13,915 bases of DNA, taken from an uncultured Roseburia sp. GTDB lineage: Bacteria > Bacillota > Clostridia > Lachnospirales > Lachnospiraceae. Positions within the stretch are counted from its first letter, which is position 1; each line of letters begins with the position of its first letter. The position numbers and the translations under genes are program-made. Of the stretch, positions 7,393-13,915 are shown one piece after another. The notes beneath the pieces are model-generated. The model was not told the DNA's origin, did not search any database, and was given only the letters and a program-made list of their open reading frames with translations. The DNA is taken from assembly GCA_946055175.1 (NCBI GenBank), contig CAMGET010000005.1, positions 1 through 13,915 of the forward strand. The letters run 5' to 3'.

Positions 7393-7422
7393 ACATGGGG
7401 AAAGGAAAACCTTTCCCCATGT
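7393..7422 (+). terminator. Perfect 13-bp stem-loop between chemoreceptor and popT
   Basis: ACATGGGGAAAGG (7393-7405) pairs with its exact complement (7410-7422) around an AAAA loop. The 3' flank is TTCATGT, a poor U tract, so termination of the chemoreceptor transcript is possible but probably incomplete. Because the stem begins at the predicted start of the next transcript, it may instead be a 5'-end stabilising or attenuating hairpin for the popT operon. Confidence 0.6.
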
Positions 7423-7459
7423 TTCATGTAAAGCATTGTATGAGTAAGAAAGGCAGGAT

Positions 7460-8338
7460 ATGGATATGATAATGCAGATATTAAATGGTTTTTGTATGGC
7501 CTTGGCGGACAGTGTACCGGGCGTTTCAGGAGGAACCATCGCATTTTTATTAGGATTTTATGATAAGTTTATTACAGCGATTGATGATTTGATTACCGGA
7601 AATATGGAAAAAAAGAAAGTGGCTTTTGTTTTCCTTATTAAACTTGGAATCGGCTGGGTACTTGGCTTTATATCAGCAGTTCTTGTACTCACAAGAGTAT
7701 TTGAAAGTCATATTTATGCAATCAGCTCTCTGTTTATCGGATTTATTATCTTTGCAATTCCGGTTGTTATCCGGGAAGAAAAGGAAAGCCTTGGGCAGAA
7801 CAAGAAGTATCTGTTTTTTGTATTGATTGGAATGGCAATTGTAAGTGCCATTACGTATTTTAATCCGGTCTCCGGCGGAGAAGGAATGAGCTTTGATAAC
7901 TTTTCCTTTGGACTGGGTGTGTATCTTTTCTTGGCAGGTGCAGTTGCTATTTCTGCTATGGTACTTCCGGGAATTTCAGGCTCTACATTACTCCTTATTA
8001 TGGGAATTTACCTGCCGATTATTAATGGCATTAAGGAAATCCTGCACTTTAACTTTAGCAGCTTTTTACCGATTTTCTGCTTCGGATGCGGAATACTGGT
8101 AGGTGTGTTTAGCGTAGTCAAGCTGATTCGTAAAGCATTGGAACATTTCAGAGCCCAGACGATTTACCTAATCATCGGTATGATGATTGGCTCCATTTAT
8201 GCAGTCATTATGGGACCGACGACACTCGATGTTCCGCAGGAACCTATGACCATTAAAGAATTTCAGATTCTTTTCTTTATTATTGGTGGAGCGGTTATTT
8301 TGGGTATGCAGAGGTTAAAAGCAATAAAGGAAAAATAA
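7460..8338 (+). CDS. popT: DUF368 undecaprenyl-phosphate translocase (PopT type)
   Basis: A 292-residue integral membrane protein of the DUF368 family. DUF368 proteins (PopT) and DedA proteins (UptA) have been reported to return undecaprenyl phosphate, the lipid carrier for peptidoglycan and other surface polymers, from the outer to the inner leaflet. Two related motifs, PGVSGGTIAFLLGFYD (20-35) and PGISGSTLLLIMGIY (170-184), mark an internal duplication typical of such inverted-repeat transporters. About eight hydrophobic segments are visible. The ATG at 7460 has AAAGG six bases ahead; the ATG at 7466, with AGGA seven bases ahead, is an equally good start and would drop two residues. The stop TAA at 8336-8338 directly abuts the first ABC gene, so it heads an operon. 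Family certain; the transported lipid is inferred from relatives. Confidence 0.92.
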   Translation: MDMIMQILNGFCMALADSVPGVSGGTIAFLLGFYDKFITAIDDLITGNMEKKKVAFVFLIKLGIGWVLGFISAVLVLTRVFESHIYAISSLFIGFIIFAIPVVIREEKESLGQNKKYLFFVLIGMAIVSAITYFNPVSGGEGMSFDNFSFGLGVYLFLAGAVAISAMVLPGISGSTLLLIMGIYLPIINGIKEILHFNFSSFLPIFCFGCGILVGVFSVVKLIRKALEHFRAQTIYLIIGMMIGSIYAVIMGPTTLDVPQEPMTIKEFQILFFIIGGAVILGMQRLKAIKEK

Positions 8339-10066
8339 ATGAAAAAGTTACTTGTTTATCTAAAGGATTATAAAAAAGAATGCGTATTGGGACCGCTTTT
8401 TAAGTTATTGGAAGCGACCTTCGAGTTATTTGTGCCACTCATTATTGCGGCAATTATTGATACGGGTGTGGGGACAGGTGATACCGGATATATTTTGAAA
8501 ATGAGCCTGGTATTGGTGATTCTGGCCGTAATCGGTCTTGTATCTGCAATTACAGCCCAGTATTTTGCGGCAAAGGCGGCTGTTGGCTTTGCTACGAAAT
8601 TGCGGCATGCGTTGTTTGCGCATATTGAGGAATTATCTTATACCGAGTTTGACAATATCGGAACTTCCACGCTGATTACCAGAATGACCGGTGATGTCAA
8701 TCAGGTACAAAACGGCGTAAACCTGGTGCTGAGACTGTTTTTACGTTCCCCGTTTATTGTCTTTGGTGCCATGGTGATGGCATTTACGGTAGATGTAAAG
8801 GCAGCACTTGTTTTTGTTGTTGCGATTCCGCTATTGTCCATCGTCGTTTTTGGCGTCATGTTAGTTAGCATTCCGCTGTACAAAAAGGTGCAGGGAGCGT
8901 TAGACCGCGTGCTTGGTATTACAAGAGAAAATCTGACCGGTGTCAGAGTCATTCGTGCGTTCAATAAAGAGGAGAGTGAAATCCAAACATTTAATGACAG
9001 CAATGAGAAATTGACACAGATGCAGATTTTTGTAGGCAAGATTTCTGCATTAATGGGTCCGATGACCTATGTGATTGTAAATGCAGCTACGGTTGCTTTG
9101 GTATGGACCGGAGCAATTCAGGTAAATGATGGAATTATTACACAGGGTGAAGTCATTGCACTGGTAAACTACATGTCGCAGATTCTGGTGGAACTTGTAA
9201 AGCTTGCCAATCTGATTGTAAATATTAATAAATCACTGGCCAGTGCTGCACGAATCAATACCATACTTGAGACAAAACCGTCTATGGAAAAAGGTGCGGG
9301 AAAAGAAGTGGCTGGCGGTCAGACAGACATGTCAGTTTCTTTTGACCATGTACATTTAAACTATGCAAATGCAAAAGAGGAATCCTTAACAGACATCCAT
9401 TTTGAGGTGAAAAAGGGAGAGACAGTCGGCATCATCGGCGGTACGGGTTCCGGTAAAACGTCTGTTGTCAATCTGATTCCGCGTTTTTATGATGCAACGC
9501 AGGGAACGGTCCTTGTGGATGGAGTAAATGTCAAAGATTATTCCATAGAGGCACTGCGTGAGAAAATAGGAGTGGTTCCGCAAAAAGCGGTTTTATTTAA
9601 GGGGACGATTCGCGAGAATCTTTGCTGGGGCTTGGAAAATGCTACCGATGAAGAAATCAATGAGGCATTGGAAATTGCACAGGCAAAGGAATTTGTTGAC
9701 CAGAAAGGTTTGGATTTTATGGTAGAACAGGGCGGTAAGAATTTATCGGGCGGCCAGCGCCAGAGACTTACCATTGCCAGAGCCGTGATTAAGAAACCGG
9801 AAATCCTAATCTTAGATGACAGCGCTTCTGCACTTGATTTTGCTACAGACGCAAAACTTCGCGCTGCTCTTTCAAAAATGGCAGGACAAATGACGGTCTT
9901 CCTTGTATCCCAGCGTGCCGCATCTATGATGAATGCAGATAAGATCATTGTTTTAGATGATGGGGAAATCGTAGGAATGGGAACGCATGCGACCTTACTT
10001 TGCGATTGCGAGATTTATCGTGAAATTTACGAGTCACAGTTTAAGAGTGCAGGTGAGGGAAAGTAA
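8339..10066 (+). CDS. ABC exporter subunit with degenerate nucleotide site (half 1)
   Basis: A 575-residue half-transporter: six membrane helices (about 15-300) fused to an ATP-binding domain (about 333-568). Walker A is GGTGSGKT (367-374), the Q-loop Gln is near 415, and the signature is canonical LSGGQ (469-473). Walker B ends ILILDD, with Asp494 where active subunits have the catalytic Glu, and the switch position is Gln525 (VSQRAAS) rather than His. These changes mark the degenerate partner of a heterodimeric exporter of the TM287/288, BmrC/BmrD or LmrC/LmrD kind. Its intact LSGGQ should complete the active site formed by the Walker motifs of the next gene. AAGGA lies before the ATG, which touches the popT stop. 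The substrate is unknown; drugs, lipids and peptides are all handled by such pairs. Confidence 0.94.
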   Translation: MKKLLVYLKDYKKECVLGPLFKLLEATFELFVPLIIAAIIDTGVGTGDTGYILKMSLVLVILAVIGLVSAITAQYFAAKAAVGFATKLRHALFAHIEELSYTEFDNIGTSTLITRMTGDVNQVQNGVNLVLRLFLRSPFIVFGAMVMAFTVDVKAALVFVVAIPLLSIVVFGVMLVSIPLYKKVQGALDRVLGITRENLTGVRVIRAFNKEESEIQTFNDSNEKLTQMQIFVGKISALMGPMTYVIVNAATVALVWTGAIQVNDGIITQGEVIALVNYMSQILVELVKLANLIVNINKSLASAARINTILETKPSMEKGAGKEVAGGQTDMSVSFDHVHLNYANAKEESLTDIHFEVKKGETVGIIGGTGSGKTSVVNLIPRFYDATQGTVLVDGVNVKDYSIEALREKIGVVPQKAVLFKGTIRENLCWGLENATDEEINEALEIAQAKEFVDQKGLDFMVEQGGKNLSGGQRQRLTIARAVIKKPEILILDDSASALDFATDAKLRAALSKMAGQMTVFLVSQRAASMMNADKIIVLDDGEIVGMGTHATLLCDCEIYREIYESQFKSAGEGK

Positions 10067-10067
10067 G

Positions 10068-11801
10068 ATGAGTAAGACGGTTGTTAAAATATTAAAATAT
10101 ATCAGACGTTACTGGTGGTATCTGGGAATTTCGATTGTATTGGCAGCAGCGATTGTAGCCATGACGCTGTACCTGCCGCTTTTAACCGGTGATGCGTTGG
10201 ATTTGATTCTTGCAAAAGGGATGGTAGATTTTGCAGGGATTATCGTGATTTTAAAGAAGATGGGAATCCTGATTGTGTTAACGGCAGCAGCGCAGTGGAT
10301 TATGAATGCCTGCAACAATAAGATTACCTACAACGTGATTAAGGATGTAAGAAAAGAAGCATTTCAGAAGCTTTCACGCCTGCCACTGAAATATTTGGAT
10401 GCTCATGCCTATGGTGAAATTGTCAGCCGACTCATTACAGATGTTGACCAGTTTGCAGACGGACTTTTGATGGGCTTTACCCAGTTTTTCTCCGGTGTAC
10501 TGACCATTTTTGGCACGTTGCTTTTTATGCTTACCATTAGCGGAAGCATTACGATTGCAGTCGTGGTACTGACACCGATTTCTCTGTTTGTGGCAGCTTT
10601 TATTGCAAAAAGAACGTTTTCCATGTTCAAACTGCAATCAGAGACCAGAGGAGAGCAGACATCCTTTATTGAGGAAATGGTAGGAAACCAGAAGGTAGTT
10701 CAGGCATTCTCAAGAGAAGATGAGTCACTGGAAAAATTCGATGAAATAAACGGACGTTTGCAGAAATGTTCTTTAAATGCTATTTTTTATTCCAGCATCA
10801 CAAATCCGGCTACCCGTTTCGTAAACAGCCTGGTCTATGCAACGGTTGCGGTAGTGGGTGCGATTATGGCGATTTTTGGCGGCATCAGTGTGGGAAACCT
10901 TTCTGCATTGCTTAGTTATGCAAATCAGTATACCAAACCGTTTAATGAAATTTCCGGTGTGGTAACGGAACTTCAAAATGCATTAGCCTGTGCAAGACGG
11001 GTATTTGAAATTATTGAGGAAGAACCTGAAATACCGGATGATGCGGATGCGGTAGAGCTTAACGACACTGATGGAGCAGTGAGTCTCAATCAGGTATATT
11101 TCTCCTATACACCGGAACAGAAACTGATTGAGAATTTTAATCTTTCCGTAAAACCGGGACAGCGAATTGCGATTGTCGGTCCGACCGGATGTGGTAAAAC
11201 AACGCTGATTAATCTTCTGATGCGTTTTTATGACGTAAACAGCGGAGAAATCAGAGTGAGCGGTACCGATATCAGAAAGATGACCAGAAAGAGCCTGCGC
11301 AGTAATTATGGTATGGTGCTGCAGGAAACCTGGCTTAGAAGCGGAACCATTCGTGATAATATTACAATGGGAAAACCGGATGCAACAGACGAAGAAGTCA
11401 TTGCGGCTGCAAAGGCTTCCCATGCCCACAGCTTCATTAAACGTCTTCCAAACGGCTATGATACCATGGTAACGGAAGATGGCGGTAATCTATCACAGGG
11501 GCAGAAGCAGCTTTTGTGTATTGCACGTGTCATGCTGTGCCTGCCGCCGATGCTGATTCTGGATGAAGCAACTTCTTCCATTGATACGCGTACGGAAATC
11601 AAAATTCAGGAAGCATTTGCACATATGATGAAGGGGCGGACCAGCTTTATTGTAGCACATCGTCTTTCTACCATAAGAGAAGCAGATGTGATTCTGGTTA
11701 TGAAGGACGGAAATATTATTGAACAGGGAAGCCATGAGGAACTGTTGGCTGCAAATGGCTTTTATGCGGAGCTTTATAACAGCCAGTTTAGTGTTGTGTA
11801 A
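10068..11801 (+). CDS. ABC exporter subunit with catalytic nucleotide site (half 2)
   Basis: A 577-residue half-transporter with six membrane helices (about 18-310) and an ATP-binding domain (about 337-572). Walker A is GPTGCGKTT (371-379), Walker B is MLILDE with catalytic Glu500, and the switch His is 531 (VAHRLST), all intact. The signature is LSQGQ (475-479) instead of LSGGQ. This is the counterpart of the preceding gene: its signature pairs with the weakened site of half 1, and its complete Walker motifs pair with the LSGGQ of half 1. The frame is open upstream to an ATG at 9987, but GAGGGA at 10055-10060, seven bases before the ATG at 10068, fixes the start one base after the previous stop. 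The acyltransferase gene follows after 20 bases. Substrate unknown. Confidence 0.94.
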   Translation: MSKTVVKILKYIRRYWWYLGISIVLAAAIVAMTLYLPLLTGDALDLILAKGMVDFAGIIVILKKMGILIVLTAAAQWIMNACNNKITYNVIKDVRKEAFQKLSRLPLKYLDAHAYGEIVSRLITDVDQFADGLLMGFTQFFSGVLTIFGTLLFMLTISGSITIAVVVLTPISLFVAAFIAKRTFSMFKLQSETRGEQTSFIEEMVGNQKVVQAFSREDESLEKFDEINGRLQKCSLNAIFYSSITNPATRFVNSLVYATVAVVGAIMAIFGGISVGNLSALLSYANQYTKPFNEISGVVTELQNALACARRVFEIIEEEPEIPDDADAVELNDTDGAVSLNQVYFSYTPEQKLIENFNLSVKPGQRIAIVGPTGCGKTTLINLLMRFYDVNSGEIRVSGTDIRKMTRKSLRSNYGMVLQETWLRSGTIRDNITMGKPDATDEEVIAAAKASHAHSFIKRLPNGYDTMVTEDGGNLSQGQKQLLCIARVMLCLPPMLILDEATSSIDTRTEIKIQEAFAHMMKGRTSFIVAHRLSTIREADVILVMKDGNIIEQGSHEELLAANGFYAELYNSQFSVV

Positions 11802-11821
11802 CTATTTAAAAGCGGAAGAAT

Positions 11822-13159
11822 ATGAAGAAAAAAACAATCGTAACCGAAGGTCTTGAAGAAGAGAAAATCATAAAAAAAGAGAATGAATTAAACAGGGATA
11901 TCCGTTGGGAAAGACTGGATAATACTGCGCATCTTTTTCCGGTGATTGCGGGAGAAAGTATGTCAAATACTTACCGTATCAGCGTGACCTTAAGCGAACT
12001 GATAAAGCCGGAGCTTTTACAGCAGGCACTTAACATGGTACTGCCGAAGTTTGACGGATTTAACTTAAGACTTCGAAGAGGCGTGTTCTGGTATTACTTC
12101 GAAGAAAACGGGAAACCGGCTCCGACTGTAAAGGAGGAAGCGAAGTTTCCGTGCCGCTTTATCAGGCAGAATAAAAACAGAAGCTATCTGTTTCGTGTGA
12201 CTTATTATAAATACCGCATTAACATGGAAGTATTTCATGTGCTGACGGATGGCATGGGTGGTGTGAATTTCTTAAAGGAATTGACCTATCAGTACTTGCG
12301 GCTGGCGCATCCGGCTTTAGTCGAGCAGGTGGGAGACTCGCTTGCAAGCGGAACCTCTTTAAACCGTGAGGATAGCTTTTTAAAAAATTATAAAAAGAGT
12401 TCGGCGAGGGGCTATAAGACAAAAAAAGCTTATCTGGTAAAGGGAGAGAAATTAAAACCGGGTGAGTTTGGTGTGATGCACGGCTATATGAATGTACCGG
12501 AATTAAAGAAGGTCTGCAAGGCGTATGGTGTCAGCATTAATGAATATCTGGTTGGGTGTTATGTGTGGAGCGTTTATACGGAGTGTCTGCATGGCATGCC
12601 GTCAAAACGACCGATACGCGTTGCGGTTCCCGTTAATTTACGTCCGCATTTTAACTCGATTACAACGAAGAATTTTTTTGTAATGATTTCAGCGGAATTT
12701 CATCCGGTCAGAGACAATTATACATTTGAAGAAGTATTACAAATCATTCGGGAAAGCCTTCGCAGCCAGATGAGTAAGGAGCATTTGGAAAAACTGTTCT
12801 CTTACAATGTTTCGAACGAAAAAGTGCTTTTGGCGAGAGCAGTACCGTTATTTTTGAAAAATATTGCGATGGGAATTGTTTATACCCAGTCCGCACTGGC
12901 AAATACCACAACCATCACCAATATCGGGAATCTGACCGTAGAAAAAGCTTATGAACCGTATATAGAGCAGTTCCATGCATTCCTTGCAATGTCCAGGGGG
13001 CAGAGTTTAAAAGGAACCATCTGCTCTTATCAGGAGACTCTGGTGTTTACGTTCAGCTATGTGTTAAAGGATCCTTCCATTCAACGTGGATTTTTCCGTA
13101 GAATTGCAGAAGATGGTGTGGCTGTTGAAATTGAGAGTAATGGGGTAAATTATGAGTAG
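11822..13159 (+). CDS. Condensation-fold acyltransferase (alcohol acetyltransferase-like)
   Basis: A 445-residue protein without a signal peptide or clear membrane helix. FHVLTDGMGG (138-147) fits the HxxxDG active site (His139, Asp143) of the chloramphenicol-acetyltransferase/condensation superfamily. The opening region (about 30-85, ending LPKFDGFNLRLRRGVFWYY) and the C-terminal half (about 255-420) are laid out as in alcohol O-acetyltransferase and WS/DGAT-like members. It most likely moves an acyl group from CoA or a carrier protein to a hydroxyl or amine acceptor; neither substrate is visible. The ribosome site is weak (GGAAGA). It lies 20 bases after the ABC pair and overlaps the next gene by eight bases, so it belongs to the same operon and is coupled to the zinc-ribbon membrane protein. 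The family call is solid at superfamily level only. Confidence 0.75.
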   Translation: MKKKTIVTEGLEEEKIIKKENELNRDIRWERLDNTAHLFPVIAGESMSNTYRISVTLSELIKPELLQQALNMVLPKFDGFNLRLRRGVFWYYFEENGKPAPTVKEEAKFPCRFIRQNKNRSYLFRVTYYKYRINMEVFHVLTDGMGGVNFLKELTYQYLRLAHPALVEQVGDSLASGTSLNREDSFLKNYKKSSARGYKTKKAYLVKGEKLKPGEFGVMHGYMNVPELKKVCKAYGVSINEYLVGCYVWSVYTECLHGMPSKRPIRVAVPVNLRPHFNSITTKNFFVMISAEFHPVRDNYTFEEVLQIIRESLRSQMSKEHLEKLFSYNVSNEKVLLARAVPLFLKNIAMGIVYTQSALANTTTITNIGNLTVEKAYEPYIEQFHAFLAMSRGQSLKGTICSYQETLVFTFSYVLKDPSIQRGFFRRIAEDGVAVEIESNGVNYE

Positions 13160-13817
13160 ATGCAGACAATGTAATGTAGAAGTGTTAGACGAAACCGAAC
13201 GCTGCCCGCTTTGCAATTCTGTATTAGAGCAGACGTTTGAAGTGGAAAATATGTATCCGGATGTCAGAATTCAGACCAGAAGGCTGACGTTTTTATCCAG
13301 AGTGTATTTGTTTGGAATTCTTTTGCTGGAGGTCATTTTATTCAGCATCAATTATTTTGACAGATACAAGATAGGGTGGAGCCTGATTGTCGGACTCATC
13401 CTCTTTTATGGGTATCTGGTCATCCGTTTTGCAATCCTTGGAAAAACCGGTTACCGTTCTAAGATTGTGGTGCTGGCAGCGATTGCTGTTCTGATGATGA
13501 TTGCGATTGATTTTCTGGTGGGCTATCATGGCTGGTCGGTAAATTACGTGCTCCCGGCATGTGTCATCGTCTTAGATATCGGAATCATTATTTTAATGAT
13601 TGTAAACCGCAGAAACTGGCAGAGTTATATCATGTGGCAGATTCTGATGCTGCTTGTTTGTGTCGCTATGCTGATTTTATATTTGGTGGGGATCATTACC
13701 AATCCGTATGTAATGGGAGCAGCCGGATTTGTATCCCTGTTTTTGTTCCTTGGAACGCTGATTATAGGGGATAGAAGAGCAAGGGTGGAATTGCATAGAA
13801 GATTTCATATCAGATAG
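13152..13817 (+). CDS. Zinc-ribbon six-helix membrane protein (DUF6320-like)
   Basis: A 221-residue protein with two parts. Residues 1-25 form a compact zinc ribbon (Cys4, Cys7, Cys18, Cys21). After a linker come about six membrane helices (roughly 48-68, 74-94, 104-124, 131-150, 158-181, 187-206) and a basic tail ending RRFHIR. The arrangement resembles the family I know as DUF6320, found in Firmicutes beside alcohol-acetyltransferase-like genes; this is recalled, not searched. The ATG lies inside the end of the acyltransferase gene (ATGAGTAG, eight-base overlap), with only a weak GGGG upstream, so translation is probably coupled. No catalytic residue is apparent; it may be a membrane anchor or partner for the acyltransferase. 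The final codons sit next to a change in base composition, so the last residue or two could be affected by a join. Confidence 0.82.
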   Translation: MSRCRQCNVEVLDETERCPLCNSVLEQTFEVENMYPDVRIQTRRLTFLSRVYLFGILLLEVILFSINYFDRYKIGWSLIVGLILFYGYLVIRFAILGKTGYRSKIVVLAAIAVLMMIAIDFLVGYHGWSVNYVLPACVIVLDIGIIILMIVNRRNWQSYIMWQILMLLVCVAMLILYLVGIITNPYVMGAAGFVSLFLFLGTLIIGDRRARVELHRRFHIR

Positions 13818-13915
13818 GGCTGTTGTCGACGAAGAAGGCAACAGCAATATGATCGACACCGAGATCACCATTACGCGCAAGCCCCTTGAGTACGCGATTA
13901 CCTGCGAGCAGGTCG
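13818..13915 (+). other. GC-rich tail with an open frame lacking a start codon
   Basis: These 98 bases are about 55% GC by count, against a clearly AT-rich window. One plus-strand frame (13819-13914) is open to the edge and uses G or C at 24 of 32 third positions, unlike the genes before it. It reads AVVDEEGNSNMIDTEITI, then TRKPLEYAITCEQV. Going back to the last in-frame stop (13765-13767) there is no ATG, GTG or TTG, and the ATG at 13849 has no ribosome site. The text therefore looks like the middle of a foreign gene joined just after the DUF6320-like stop. The strand-like ITITRKPLEYAITCEQV vaguely recalls linkers in repeated Ig-like surface proteins. An antisense frame is also open here. 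Confidence 0.5.

Noticed and set aside
9538..9948. Antisense open frame of 136 codons under the first ABC gene
   Set aside because: It lies wholly opposite the ATP-binding domain motifs, lacks a ribosome site and resembles no family; it is a by-product of the coding strand.
9987..10067. N-terminal extension of the second ABC subunit
   Set aside because: It would overlap the first ABC gene by 80 bases and add residues unlike any exporter N-terminus; GAGGGA places the start at 10068.
10983..11429. Antisense open frame of 148 codons under the second ABC gene
   Set aside because: It is opposite the Walker A to Q-loop region, its translation is low in recognisable structure, and no promoter or ribosome site is evident.
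13819..13845. Stem-loop GCTGTTGTC / GGCAACAGC just after the DUF6320-like gene, as a terminator
   Set aside because: The stem has one wobble pair and a nine-base loop, and it is followed by AATATG with no T run. It also lies within a frame that looks coding.

Overview
The window reads as a chromosomal stretch of a Gram-positive anaerobe of class Clostridia, most likely family Lachnospiraceae. The DNA is AT-rich, genes carry GGAGG-type ribosome sites, and several proteins (a DUF5721-type protein, a zinc-ribbon DUF6320-type membrane protein, a six-helix chemoreceptor) are of kinds I associate with that family. Assignments rest on motif reading and remembered family consensus; no search was run. 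I see no rRNA, tRNA, CRISPR array, insertion sequence or phage gene, and no gene-free stretch over 300 bases.

Layout. The left edge may hold the last codons of a plus-strand gene that stops directly before a 12-bp terminator-like stem. Two minus-strand genes follow: a cold-shock protein (84-287) and a DUF5721-like protein (391-897). From 980 everything runs on the plus strand. First come an M18 aminopeptidase and folC. Next is an envelope-acylation cassette: an MBOAT acyltransferase whose last two helices lie in a different frame, then an SGNH hydrolase. A six-helix methyl-accepting chemoreceptor follows, with its own promoter. Last is a tightly packed operon: a DUF368/PopT-type undecaprenyl-phosphate translocase, the two halves of a heterodimeric ABC exporter, a condensation-fold acyltransferase, and an overlapping DUF6320-like zinc-ribbon membrane protein.

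How the genes fit. folC and the aminopeptidase are housekeeping. MBOAT plus SGNH is the usual pairing for moving acyl groups across the membrane onto an extracytoplasmic polymer. PopT returns the polymer-carrier lipid to the inner leaflet. The ABC pair has complementary defects (Asp for the catalytic Glu and Gln for the switch His in one half, LSQGQ in the other), so they should form one transporter with one working and one degenerate ATP site. The two terminal genes look like an uncharacterised acyltransferase/membrane-protein pair.

Main points of interest: the split MBOAT gene with an ATGA stop/start overlap; a promoter whose predicted start falls at the foot of a perfect 13-bp hairpin ahead of popT; the acyltransferase/zinc-ribbon pair; and an abrupt rise in GC, with an open frame lacking a start codon, in the last 98 bases, which suggests a transfer boundary or an assembly join.
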